Assembly (NCBI GenBank): GCA_002433675.1
Contig: DJIP01000080.1
Location: forward strand, 1 to 23,673
DNA: 23,673 nt
From: Halomonas halophila
GTDB lineage: Bacteria; Pseudomonadota; Gammaproteobacteria; Pseudomonadales; Halomonadaceae
Direction: 5' to 3'
A model generated the notes under the pieces. That model saw only the letters and a program-made list of their open reading frames with translations. It was not told the DNA's origin and did no database searches. Position 1 is the first letter of the stretch. Each line of letters starts with the position of its first letter. Shown here piece after piece: positions 1 to 6,247 of this stretch. A program made the position numbers and the translations under genes.

Positions 1-291
1 GCCGATCGCCTGGCCGTCATGAAGCCCGGCGCAGTGGTCATCAACGCCGCCCGCGGTGGGGTGGTAGACGAGGCGGCGCTGGCCGAGGCGCTCACCAGTG
101 GACGCCTGTCGGGGGCCATGCTCGATGTGTTCGAACAGGAGCCACTTGGCGCAGGCTCGGTGCTCGAAGGGGGGCCCCATCTGGTGCTGACCCCGCATAT
201 CGCCGGGGTGACCGAGGAGTCCAACGCGCGGATCAGTCAGATGACCGCCGAGAACGTGGTTGCGGTACTGACGCCGGAGGGGGTGGCATGA
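1..291 (+). CDS. slcC: D-isomer-specific 2-hydroxyacid dehydrogenase, C-terminal part; probable (S)-sulfolactate dehydrogenase
   Basis: This is the last 96 residues of a gene that begins left of the window, read in frame from base 1. The fragment has the end of the NAD-binding domain of the D-2-hydroxyacid/3-phosphoglycerate dehydrogenase family: the INAARGGVVDE strand-turn, the LDVFEQEP segment and the catalytic histidine in LTPHIAG. The stop overlaps the next start by four bases (ATGA), so the two are translationally coupled. In Chromohalobacter, SlcC of this family and the Ldh-family ComC act as opposite-stereospecific sulfolactate dehydrogenases, together interconverting (S)- and (R)-sulfolactate through sulfopyruvate. 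The same two families sit side by side here next to an hps-like cluster, which is why I favour slcC. Family membership is clear. The substrate is inferred from context, and another 2-hydroxyacid remains possible. Confidence 0.72.
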   Translation, partial: ADRLAVMKPGAVVINAARGGVVDEAALAEALTSGRLSGAMLDVFEQEPLGAGSVLEGGPHLVLTPHIAGVTEESNARISQMTAENVVAVLTPEGVA

Positions 292-1289
292 GCCAGACGA
301 CAACACTTGCCCGCGAACAGGCGCGGGAACTCGCCATGGAGGCGATGCGTGCCAGCGGCTTCCCCGAGCGCGAGGCTGCCATCACGGTGGAGGCGCTGCT
401 CGACGCCGAGCGTGACGGCCTGCCGTCCCATGGGCTCTCGCGCCTGCCGTTCTATCTGGACCAGGCCGCCAGCGGCAAGGTCAACGCCGGTGCCATACCC
501 AGGGCCGAAGCCGACGGTGCGGTGGTGCGGGTCGACGCCGACCATGGCCTGGCCTTTCCGGCCATCGCCAGCGGGCTGGACGCCGGCTTCGAGGTGGCGC
601 GACAGCAGGGGCTTTGCGCGATTTCCATCGGACGCTCTCATCACTTTGGGGTGGCCGGTGCGCCGGTGGAGCGGGCGGCTCGAGAGGGCTTCATGGCGCT
701 GGCATTCAGCAATGCGCCGTCGGCCATGGCGCCCTGGGGCGGCCATAAGCCGCTCTACGGCACCAACCCCATCGCCTTCGCCTGTCCGCGACCCGAGGGT
801 GATCCCATGCTGCTGGACCTGTCGCTGTCCAAGGTGGCCAGGGGCAAGGTGATGCTGGCACGCAAGGCCGGCAAGCCGATCCCCGAAGGCTGGGCGGTGG
901 GGCCGGATGGGGCGCCTACCACCGATCCAGAGACCGCCATCCAGGGCAGCATGGTGCCGGCAGGAGACGCCAAGGGGGCGGCGCTGGCGATGATGGTGGA
1001 GCTGTTGTGCGCGGGGCTTTCCGGTAGTCGCTTCGGTTTCGAGGCGGGGTCTTTCTTCGAGGCGCAGGGAGAGCCGCCCGGGGTCGGTCATTTGATGCTG
1101 CTGTTCGACGTCGATCGCTTCGCACCGGATGTGCTCGCGCGCTGTGAAGTGCTGTTCGCCGCGATGCTCGAGCAGCCGGGCGTACGCCTGCCCGGCGACC
1201 GGCGCCACCAGCTGCGACGCCAGAGCGATGATCGGTTGACGCTGCCGACGGCGGTGGTGGATGACCTGACGGCCATTGCGGCTTCCTAG
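288..1289 (+). CDS. comC: Ldh-family NAD(P)-dependent 2-hydroxyacid dehydrogenase; probable (R)-sulfolactate dehydrogenase
   Basis: A 333-residue protein of the malate/L-lactate dehydrogenase (Ldh, YlbC/ComC) family, a fold distinct from the classical lactate dehydrogenases. Visible family marks are the catalytic histidine in LPSHG (about residue 48), the GRSHHFG segment (116-121), SNAPSAMAPWGG (141-152), the GTNPIAFACP stretch (159-168) and the LDLSLSKVARGK loop (177-187). The length is normal. A GGAGG precedes the ATG, which overlaps the upstream stop. Expected reaction: reversible oxidation of (R)-sulfolactate to 3-sulfopyruvate in the cytoplasm. With the upstream SlcC-like enzyme this would bring both sulfolactate enantiomers to the one accepted by sulfo-lyase. 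Family members also act on malate, 2,3-diketogulonate and ureidoglycolate, so the substrate rests on context. It converges on the lacI-type gene with 95 bp between them, and no clear terminator is visible there. Confidence 0.72.
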   Translation: MSQTTTLAREQARELAMEAMRASGFPEREAAITVEALLDAERDGLPSHGLSRLPFYLDQAASGKVNAGAIPRAEADGAVVRVDADHGLAFPAIASGLDAGFEVARQQGLCAISIGRSHHFGVAGAPVERAAREGFMALAFSNAPSAMAPWGGHKPLYGTNPIAFACPRPEGDPMLLDLSLSKVARGKVMLARKAGKPIPEGWAVGPDGAPTTDPETAIQGSMVPAGDAKGAALAMMVELLCAGLSGSRFGFEAGSFFEAQGEPPGVGHLMLLFDVDRFAPDVLARCEVLFAAMLEQPGVRLPGDRRHQLRRQSDDRLTLPTAVVDDLTAIAAS

Positions 1290-1384
1290 AAGCGCGGCTT
1301 CCTGGATACCGTTCGCGGATAGCGTGTTAGAACGACTTTCCCGAATAGCTTTGCTGAATGGCTTTATCTGACAGCTCAGCCACC

Positions 1385-2413
1385 CTACTGGCCGCGTCCG
1401 GCAAGTGGCGGCGCCGTCGATCCCCGTAGCCGAATGCTGGCATCCAGGTGCAGGTCGCTGGGTCGCTCGCGATGGCGAATCCACGTCATCAGGGCGTCGG
1501 CGGCATGCACACCGATGGCACTGGCGGGCACCGAGACGGTGGTCAGCGAGGGCGACATGTAGGCTGCCTGGGGCAGGTCGTCGAAGCCGGTGATCGACAG
1601 TTCCCGAGGCAGGTCGAGCCCGCGTCGTTGGGCCTCGAGCAGGGCGCCGAAGGCCAGGGTGTCGTTGCCGCAGAGCAGCGCAGTGGGCGGGGAGGGCATC
1701 TCCAGCAGTCGGGCGCAGGCGTCGGCGCCCTCGGCGACACCGTACTCCACCACCTCGACGTCTGGCGCCGGACAACCGGCAACGGCAATCGCATCGCAGT
1801 AACCCTCGAAGCGGGCCCGGGCACGGTCATTGTGTTCATAGGGTGCGGTGACGATGGCAAGGCGGCGGTGGCCGAGATCGATCAGGTGGCTCGCCAGTTG
1901 TCTGGCGGCATCGCGATTGTCGAAGCCGATACAGGGGGCCTCGGCCTGGTCATGGGTTTGCCAGCTGGTGAGAAAGGGCAGTTGACGCTGGTGCAGCAGG
2001 TGGTAGGCGTCGGCAAGGTGTTCATGGCCGATCAACACGACGCCGTCCACACCATGCTGGACCAACGTACGCAGCGCCTGCAGTTCGTCTTCGAGGTCGT
2101 AGCGGTAGGTGGCCAGCAGCAGACGACAGTCATGCTCCTTGAGGCGCCGCTCCAGGCTGTTGGCCATGGTGCCGAAGATCGGGTTGTCGAGGGTCGGGAC
2201 CAGCAGACCGATGGCGCCGATACGCCGCGAGGCCAGGGCACGGGCCGAACCATCCGGGACATAGCCGAGGCGACTGACGGCATCTTCCACTTTCTTTTTA
2301 AGCCGGTCGCTGACGTGGGGTGCGCCGTTGAGCACCCGTGAGACAGACGCCGTCGAGACCCCGGCTTCCCGGGCCACATCTTCCAGCAGCGCTCTGGTGG
2401 GACGATCGTTCAT
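1385..2413 (-). CDS. hpsR: LacI-family transcriptional repressor of the sulfonate module
   Basis: A 342-residue LacI/GalR regulator. The N-terminal helix-turn-helix runs from about residue 6, with a recognition helix around STASVSRVLNG and a hinge segment ending in SARALASRR (about residues 55-60). The periplasmic-binding-protein-like effector domain follows (IGLLVPTLDNPIFG onward; GNDTLAFGALLEAQRRG and ITGFDD late). I start at the ATG at 2413 because AGGAG lies seven bases upstream; a longer GTG start at 2437 has no better site. It is transcribed away from the TRAP operon. The described DHPS cluster of Cupriavidus carries a LacI-type regulator named HpsR. Two copies of a perfect TGTAAGCGCTTACA palindrome, typical of LacI-family operators with a central CG, lie before the TRAP operon and before hpsN and are its likely targets. 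The effector is unknown; DHPS, sulfolactate or a derivative is plausible. Confidence 0.78.
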   Translation of the reverse strand: MNDRPTRALLEDVAREAGVSTASVSRVLNGAPHVSDRLKKKVEDAVSRLGYVPDGSARALASRRIGAIGLLVPTLDNPIFGTMANSLERRLKEHDCRLLLATYRYDLEDELQALRTLVQHGVDGVVLIGHEHLADAYHLLHQRQLPFLTSWQTHDQAEAPCIGFDNRDAARQLASHLIDLGHRRLAIVTAPYEHNDRARARFEGYCDAIAVAGCPAPDVEVVEYGVAEGADACARLLEMPSPPTALLCGNDTLAFGALLEAQRRGLDLPRELSITGFDDLPQAAYMSPSLTTVSVPASAIGVHAADALMTWIRHRERPSDLHLDASIRLRGSTAPPLAGRGQ

Positions 2414-2542
2414 CTGGCCTCTCCTGGGTGGCGACACCGGTGTATTCCGGTCGGCGCCACGGTTGCGGCTAAAGTCGAAGGTCCTTTACAGGATTCAGGC
2501 TGGACAAGTCCTATAGAGGAATCTACCTTGAATGGTGCGCCA

Positions 2543-2560
2543 TGTAAGCGCTTACAATTA
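2543..2560. promoter_or_regulatory. LacI-type operator 1 with overlapping -10-like element
   Basis: TGTAAGCGCTTACA at 2543-2556 is a perfect 14-bp palindrome with the central CG usual for LacI/GalR operators. The 18 bases 2543-2560 (ending AATTA) recur exactly at 6035-6052. The right arm contains TACAAT (2553-2558), a good -10 match; TTGAAT at 2528-2533 is a possible -35 but the spacing of 19 is long. A repressor bound here would block initiation toward the TRAP genes. The site is also 130 bp upstream of the regulator's own start, so autoregulation is possible. Confidence 0.82.
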
Positions 2561-2599
2561 TAGCAGCAGATAGCGGTGATCGTAGTTCACTGCCGCATT

Positions 2600-2639
2600 G
2601 TTTCCCCTGAGAGGTGCAACCTCGGTTGCCAGGGGAGAT
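2600..2639 (+). promoter_or_regulatory. Bulged stem-loop in the TRAP operon leader
   Basis: TCCCCTG (2603-2609) pairs with CAGGGGA (2630-2636), extendable by wobble and A-T pairs to 2600/2639. Inside, GCAAC (2616-2620) pairs with GTTGC (2625-2629) around a CTCG loop, leaving a six-base bulge AGAGGT on the left side. An alternative inner pairing GAGGT/ACCTC is also possible. There is no T-run, so it is not an intrinsic terminator. It lies between operator 1 and the first start codon, in the expected 5' untranslated region. A role in mRNA stability or translation is inference. Confidence 0.5.
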
Positions 2640-2716
2640 ACCACAAGTAAAAAGCTGAACGATCGACAACAACGACGCGTACCACCAAATACAACGAGAG
2701 TCGGGAGTCGCCACCC

Positions 2717-2962
2717 ATGTCCAGGTCGTCTTCGTCCTCAGCCAAGTTGATGCTTTGGCTGTCGATATGTCTGTTCGCCGCCTTTTTCGTCAACGTTGCC
2801 ATCCAGCGCTATCTACCGGGAATGTGGACGCTGGATGCCGCCTACGAGGCAGTGATGTTGACGCTCGCTACCGCCTTCTTCGTCTCTGCCTGCCTCAAGT
2901 TCGAAGGCAAGGCGCCGTATGACGCCGAGTCGGGCACGCCCACCACACAACAAGGACAATAA
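2717..2962 (+). CDS. Small two-helix membrane protein heading the TRAP operon (function unknown)
   Basis: I do not recognise this 81-residue protein. It has a serine-rich N-terminus (MSRSSSSSAK), a hydrophobic segment at about residues 10-29, a short loop with RYLPGMW, a second hydrophobic segment at about 41-61, and a polar tail ending TPTTQQGQ. This suggests an inner-membrane helical hairpin. A GGGAG at 2703-2707 lies nine bases before the ATG. Only two bases separate its stop from the start of the solute-binding protein gene, whose ribosome-binding site (AAGGA) lies inside the end of this frame, so the two are very probably co-transcribed and coupled. It is not the DctQ subunit: a normal-length DctQ is present downstream. 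It could be an accessory TRAP subunit or a membrane protein linked to sulfonate or sulfite handling; the sequence does not decide. That it is a real gene rests on start signal, spacing and composition. Confidence 0.68.
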   Translation: MSRSSSSSAKLMLWLSICLFAAFFVNVAIQRYLPGMWTLDAAYEAVMLTLATAFFVSACLKFEGKAPYDAESGTPTTQQGQ

Positions 2963-2964
2963 TC

Positions 2965-4131
2965 ATGCGAGATTTCATCACCCATGACAGCGGTGCTCCC
3001 AGTCAGCCGGAAAGACGGCAGTTCATGGGCAGCGTGGCAAAGTTCGGGTTTACCGCTGCGGTGGTCGGTGCGGTCGGCGGTGCCTTGTTCTCGGAAAGCG
3101 CCATGGCGGCCACCGCCAAGGAAGAGTCCGAGCGAGAGGACGCGGCCGAGTCCACCATCGTGCTTGCCACCGGCTATACCCTGGGCGCCTCGCGGGCCTA
3201 TCCGATCATGCAGCTCAACTTCAAGGAGAACCTGCAGAACTTCTCCGGTGGGCGGCTTTACGTGAAGCTGGCGCCCGGTGGTCAGCTCGCCACCGGAGGG
3301 GCGCTGATCTCGATGGTCCAGAACGGCTCCATCGCCATCGCCCAGCATTCGCTGTCCAACCTGTCGTCCTTCGCCCCGGAAGCCGACCTGGTGAACATTC
3401 CCTACTGGTGTGGCGAGAACCAGCGTCTGATCAATCTGGTGACCTCGGACGCCTGGCGCGACACCGTTCACCACAAGGTCGAGGCGCGCGGCTTCAAGGT
3501 GCTGTCCTATATCTGCATCGACCCGAGGACCGTCGCCGTGCGCGAGGGGCTGCTGGATGGCCCGGTGCGGGTGCCCGATGACATCTCCGGCATCAAGTTC
3601 CGGGTGCCGTCCTCGCAGATCCTGCAGCAGGTCTATCGCCTGGCCGGTGCCAATCCGACCCCGGTGGCCTGGGGCGAGACCTCCTCGGCGATCAAGCAGG
3701 GCGTGGCCGATGCCCTCGACCCCAGCGTCCAGGCCCTGCTGGTGTTCGGCTTCACCGACGTGCTGTCGAGCATTTCCACCATCCAGTCGGTCCCCGATGC
3801 CCAGGTCTACACCTGCAACAAGGCCTGGTTCGACAGCCTGGACCCCGCGCTTCAGGACGCCGTCATGCAGGCGTCTGATGTGACCTTCCGTGAAAACCTC
3901 GCCAAGGTCCCGGCGGCGCGGGCCTACGCCCATGACCAGATGCGCCTGGCCGGCGTCGAGGTCTACTCCCTGAGCGACGAGGAAAAGGCCCAGTGGGTCG
4001 AGCGTTGCGGCCATCAGCTGCCCGCCTGGGACGAGACCAAGCGTGAACTGGCAGGGTCGCTGGAGGCATTCGACAAACTGCTGGCCGCCACGGAGGTGCA
4101 AAATGGCTATTTCGTCGACAGCAACGCCTAA
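2965..4131 (+). CDS. TRAP transporter solute-binding protein (DctP family), probable Tat substrate; candidate DHPS-binding subunit
   Basis: A 388-residue TRAP-type extracytoplasmic binding protein. It begins with a long leader holding a twin-arginine motif (ERRQFMG, residues 16-22), a weakly hydrophobic stretch to about residue 45, and an AMA-type signal peptidase site near residue 48. This predicts export in a folded state by Tat rather than Sec. The mature part has DctP features: LATGYTLGASRAYPIMQLNF, then GGRLYVKLAPGGQLATGGALI, and the FRVPSSQILQQVYRLAGANP block including an arginine in the usual carboxylate-contact region. The DctQ gene starts inside its last 29 bases. It would capture the substrate for the DctQ-DctM permease. 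DHPS as ligand is inferred from the LacI operator and adjacent hpsNOP-like genes; sulfolactate or another small acid is also possible. The described TRAP version of this uptake system is HpsKLM. Confidence 0.83.
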   Translation: MRDFITHDSGAPSQPERRQFMGSVAKFGFTAAVVGAVGGALFSESAMAATAKEESEREDAAESTIVLATGYTLGASRAYPIMQLNFKENLQNFSGGRLYVKLAPGGQLATGGALISMVQNGSIAIAQHSLSNLSSFAPEADLVNIPYWCGENQRLINLVTSDAWRDTVHHKVEARGFKVLSYICIDPRTVAVREGLLDGPVRVPDDISGIKFRVPSSQILQQVYRLAGANPTPVAWGETSSAIKQGVADALDPSVQALLVFGFTDVLSSISTIQSVPDAQVYTCNKAWFDSLDPALQDAVMQASDVTFRENLAKVPAARAYAHDQMRLAGVEVYSLSDEEKAQWVERCGHQLPAWDETKRELAGSLEAFDKLLAATEVQNGYFVDSNA

Positions 4132-4666
4132 GGACACGCGCTGGCGCGCCTTGCGCCTGCGCTGTGACGACGTCGATCGCCGCACCGAGCGCTGGCTGCT
4201 GCTGACCTTCTATGCGCTGATCATTCTGACGGTGGCGGTGGAAGTCATCCGCCGCTTTGCCCTCAACTACTCCTCTGTCTGGGGCGAGGAGCTGGCGCGC
4301 TACGCCTTTATCTACCTGGCCTGGCTCGCTGCCGCTGCAGCGGTCAGGGACCGCGCCCATATCCGCATCGATGTACTGATCAACCTGGGCGGGCCTCGCA
4401 TGAAGCGCCTGGGCTGGTGGATTTCGGATATCGCCACCCTGGTGCTGGCGGTGTGGGCGCTGTACCTGTCGATCTCCCCGGTGCTGACGTCGATCAACTT
4501 CGGTTCGGTCACCCCGGGGCTGCGGGTCTCCCAGGCGTTCTTTCTGGCCGCCATCCCGGTGGGCTTTTTGCTGATCGCCTGGCGGGTGGTGCAGAGCATG
4601 CTGGCGGATATCCGGCGCATGCAGCGTGGTGATCCGGTCTTCGATGGCCAGAAGCTCTTCGACTGA
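4103..4666 (+). CDS. TRAP transporter small permease subunit (DctQ family)
   Basis: A 187-residue inner-membrane protein with about four hydrophobic helices, starting around WLLLTFYALIILTVAVEVI, and the DctQ-type stretch WGEELARYAFIYLAWLAAAAAVRDRAHIRIDVL that marks the family (WxxELAR then a conserved H-I-R/D segment). I chose the ATG at 4103 because GGAGG at 4092-4096 sits six bases upstream; the longer open frame to 4043 would be read inside the dctP coding region. The resulting 29-bp overlap with dctP implies translational coupling. The protein pairs with the large DctM subunit 11 bp downstream to form a sodium- or proton-driven secondary transporter that takes substrate from the binding protein. 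Confidence 0.86.
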   Translation: MAISSTATPKDTRWRALRLRCDDVDRRTERWLLLTFYALIILTVAVEVIRRFALNYSSVWGEELARYAFIYLAWLAAAAAVRDRAHIRIDVLINLGGPRMKRLGWWISDIATLVLAVWALYLSISPVLTSINFGSVTPGLRVSQAFFLAAIPVGFLLIAWRVVQSMLADIRRMQRGDPVFDGQKLFD

Positions 4667-4677
4667 GGGGGACCGTC

Positions 4678-5988
4678 ATGGAATTCATGGAACTTCAACA
4701 GGCCGCGGCCTCTCTGGACTGGACCTTCTACGCGCCGCTGGCGGTGCTGATCGTGATGATCCTGGTGGGGGTGCCGGTGTGGGTCGCCATCGGCCTCGGC
4801 ACCCTGGGCATGCTGACCTTTACCGAGACCTTGCCGTTGTCGGTGTTTGGCGAGTCGCTGTTCGAGGGCATCAATGCCTTTGCGCTGATCGCGGTGCCGC
4901 TGTTCATTCTCACCGGTGACGCCTTGGTGCGCTCGGGGCTTTCCGGCAAGCTTCTGGACGTAGCCGAGGCCAGCGTCGGCGGTCTCAAGACCGGCCTTGG
5001 CAGCTCCACCACGCTGGGCTGTGGCTTCTTTGCCTGCATCTCCGGCTCGGATGCGGCGGGTGCCGCGGCGGTAGGGCGGATGACCATCCCCCGGTTGGTG
5101 GAGCGCGGCTATCCGTTGCCGGCGGCCTGTGCGCTGGTGGCCTCCGGTGCCTGCACCGGCATCCTGATCCCGCCGTCGATCGCCTATATCGTGATGGGTC
5201 TGGTGCTGGGCATGTCTGCCTCGACGCTTTTTCTGGCGGCGGCGATCCCCGGGGTGATGGTGATGATCTCGGTCATGGCCACCAATATGGTGCTCAACCG
5301 CATCTACGGCTTCGAAGGAGATCGCGAGCGTTTCTCCTGGCGGCGCTGGCTCGACACCGTGTGGGACGCCCGCTGGGCACTGTTCGTACCGGTGGTGATC
5401 CTGGGCGGCATCTACACCGGCATCTTCACCCCTACCGAGGCGGCATCGGTGGCCGTGGTGGTGGTGGTCATCATCGGCCTGCGCCAGGGGCGCCTGACGC
5501 TGGGTGATATTCCGCGCATGCTGGAGAGCTCGGCGCGGGTGTGCGGCGTCATCGTGCCGATCATCGCGGTGTCCCTGCCGCTGGCGCAGAGCCTGGCCAG
5601 CCTCGATATCCCCCAGACACTGGTCAGCGGAATCAGCGGTGTCACCGACGCCCCCTGGCTGATGATCCTGATGATGATCGGCATTCTGGTGCTGGCTGGC
5701 TGCGTGATGGAAACCACCCCCAACATCGTCATCCTGGCGCCGCTGCTGTTACCGCTGGCGCTGGAGGCGGGGATGAACGAGTTCCACTTCGCGATCCTGA
5801 TGGTCACCACCCTGGGCCTGGGCTTCATTACGCCACCGCTGGGACTCAACCTGTTCGTGGTGTCCGGCTTGACCCGCTGTTCGGTGCTGTCGATCGCTCG
5901 CTACGCGCTGCCGTTTGTGCTGGGGATGCTGATCGTGGTGCTGATGATCGCGTATCTGCCTGGGTTGTCGACCTGGGCAATAGGGTAG
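4678..5988 (+). CDS. TRAP transporter large permease subunit (DctM family)
   Basis: A 436-residue, strongly hydrophobic protein of normal length for DctM, with about twelve membrane segments. Family marks include VGVPVWVAIGLGTLGMLTF near the N-terminus, the FEGINAFALIAVPLFILTG segment, the CISGSDAAGAAAVG glycine/alanine-rich motif, SGACTGILIPPSIAYIVMG and the FTPTEAASVAVV repeat in the second half. It is the translocating subunit of the transporter. It is the last gene of the operon: a strong intrinsic terminator begins ten bases after the stop. A GAGGGGG at the end of dctQ serves as ribosome-binding site. The substrate is inferred, as for the binding protein, from the shared operator and the neighbouring dehydrogenase genes. 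Confidence 0.88.
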   Translation: MEFMELQQAAASLDWTFYAPLAVLIVMILVGVPVWVAIGLGTLGMLTFTETLPLSVFGESLFEGINAFALIAVPLFILTGDALVRSGLSGKLLDVAEASVGGLKTGLGSSTTLGCGFFACISGSDAAGAAAVGRMTIPRLVERGYPLPAACALVASGACTGILIPPSIAYIVMGLVLGMSASTLFLAAAIPGVMVMISVMATNMVLNRIYGFEGDRERFSWRRWLDTVWDARWALFVPVVILGGIYTGIFTPTEAASVAVVVVVIIGLRQGRLTLGDIPRMLESSARVCGVIVPIIAVSLPLAQSLASLDIPQTLVSGISGVTDAPWLMILMMIGILVLAGCVMETTPNIVILAPLLLPLALEAGMNEFHFAILMVTTLGLGFITPPLGLNLFVVSGLTRCSVLSIARYALPFVLGMLIVVLMIAYLPGLSTWAIG

Positions 5989-5997
5989 GGAGAGGTT

Positions 5998-6025
5998 GGG
6001 GGAGGGCTATCCTCCTCCTTTTTTT
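5998..6025 (+). terminator. Intrinsic terminator of the TRAP operon
   Basis: GGGGGAGG (5998-6005) pairs with CCTCCTCC (6011-6018) in an eight-pair stem (one G-T) with a five-base loop, immediately followed by seven T's (6019-6025). This is a textbook Rho-independent terminator beginning ten bases after the dctM stop. The T-run directly abuts the promoter/operator of the next operon, so hpsN must be transcribed mainly from its own start. Confidence 0.9.
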
Positions 6026-6052
6026 CAACAATTTTGTAAGCGCTTACAATTA
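6023..6052 (+). promoter_or_regulatory. hpsN promoter with LacI-type operator 2
   Basis: TTGTAAGCGCTTACAA (6034-6049) is a perfect 16-bp palindrome, and 6035-6052 repeats operator 1 exactly. TACAAT at 6045-6050 gives a five-of-six -10 match, with TTTCAA (6023-6028) as a possible -35 at a 16-base spacing. The operator thus covers the spacer and -10 element, the arrangement expected for direct steric repression. The promoter call itself is weaker than the operator. Confidence 0.78.
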
Positions 6053-6135
6053 GGGGGAAGGCATAGCAGCGAGGAGCGAAGAAGGGCGACAGACCGGCCC
6101 ATGCTTCGCCACAACAACACTCACCACGACAACAA

Positions 6136-6208
6136 TGCCGTCGGCGCATCACGGCCAAGTCGACGGCACACCCTAGGCACTGCGCATGCTCAAAACTCAA
6201 GCATGTGT
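6136..6208 (+). promoter_or_regulatory. Two stem-loops in the hpsN leader
   Basis: The region between operator 2 and the hpsN start is about 195 bases and non-coding. TGCCGTCG (6136-6143) pairs with CGACGGCA (6161-6168), eight perfect pairs with a 17-base loop. CATGCT (6185-6190) pairs with AGCATG (6200-6205), extendable by wobble pairs to 6182/6208, ending 27 bases before the AAGGAG ribosome-binding site. Neither has a T-run. They may affect mRNA stability or ribosome access; no riboswitch class is recognised. Confidence 0.42.
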
Positions 6209-6247
6209 GGCGACCGATACCGGCCGATGACCTCAAGGAGATTCAAC

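Noticed and set aside
1278..1303. 10-bp direct repeat GCGGCTTCCT and small GCTTC/GAAGC hairpin at the end of the Ldh gene
   Set aside because: Short, no T-run, and within chance expectation for this composition; not a convincing terminator.
237..1775. 512-residue minus-strand open frame opposite the Ldh gene
   Set aside because: It is a shadow frame typical of high-GC DNA: Arg/His/Gly-rich, no domain, and it crosses two well-supported genes on different strands.
2842..4185. 447-residue minus-strand open frame opposite dctP
   Set aside because: Antisense to a clear TRAP binding-protein gene, low-complexity composition, no start signal.
5996..6247. In-frame upstream extension of hpsN
   Set aside because: It would translate through the terminator, operator and leader hairpins; AAGGAG places the start at 6248.
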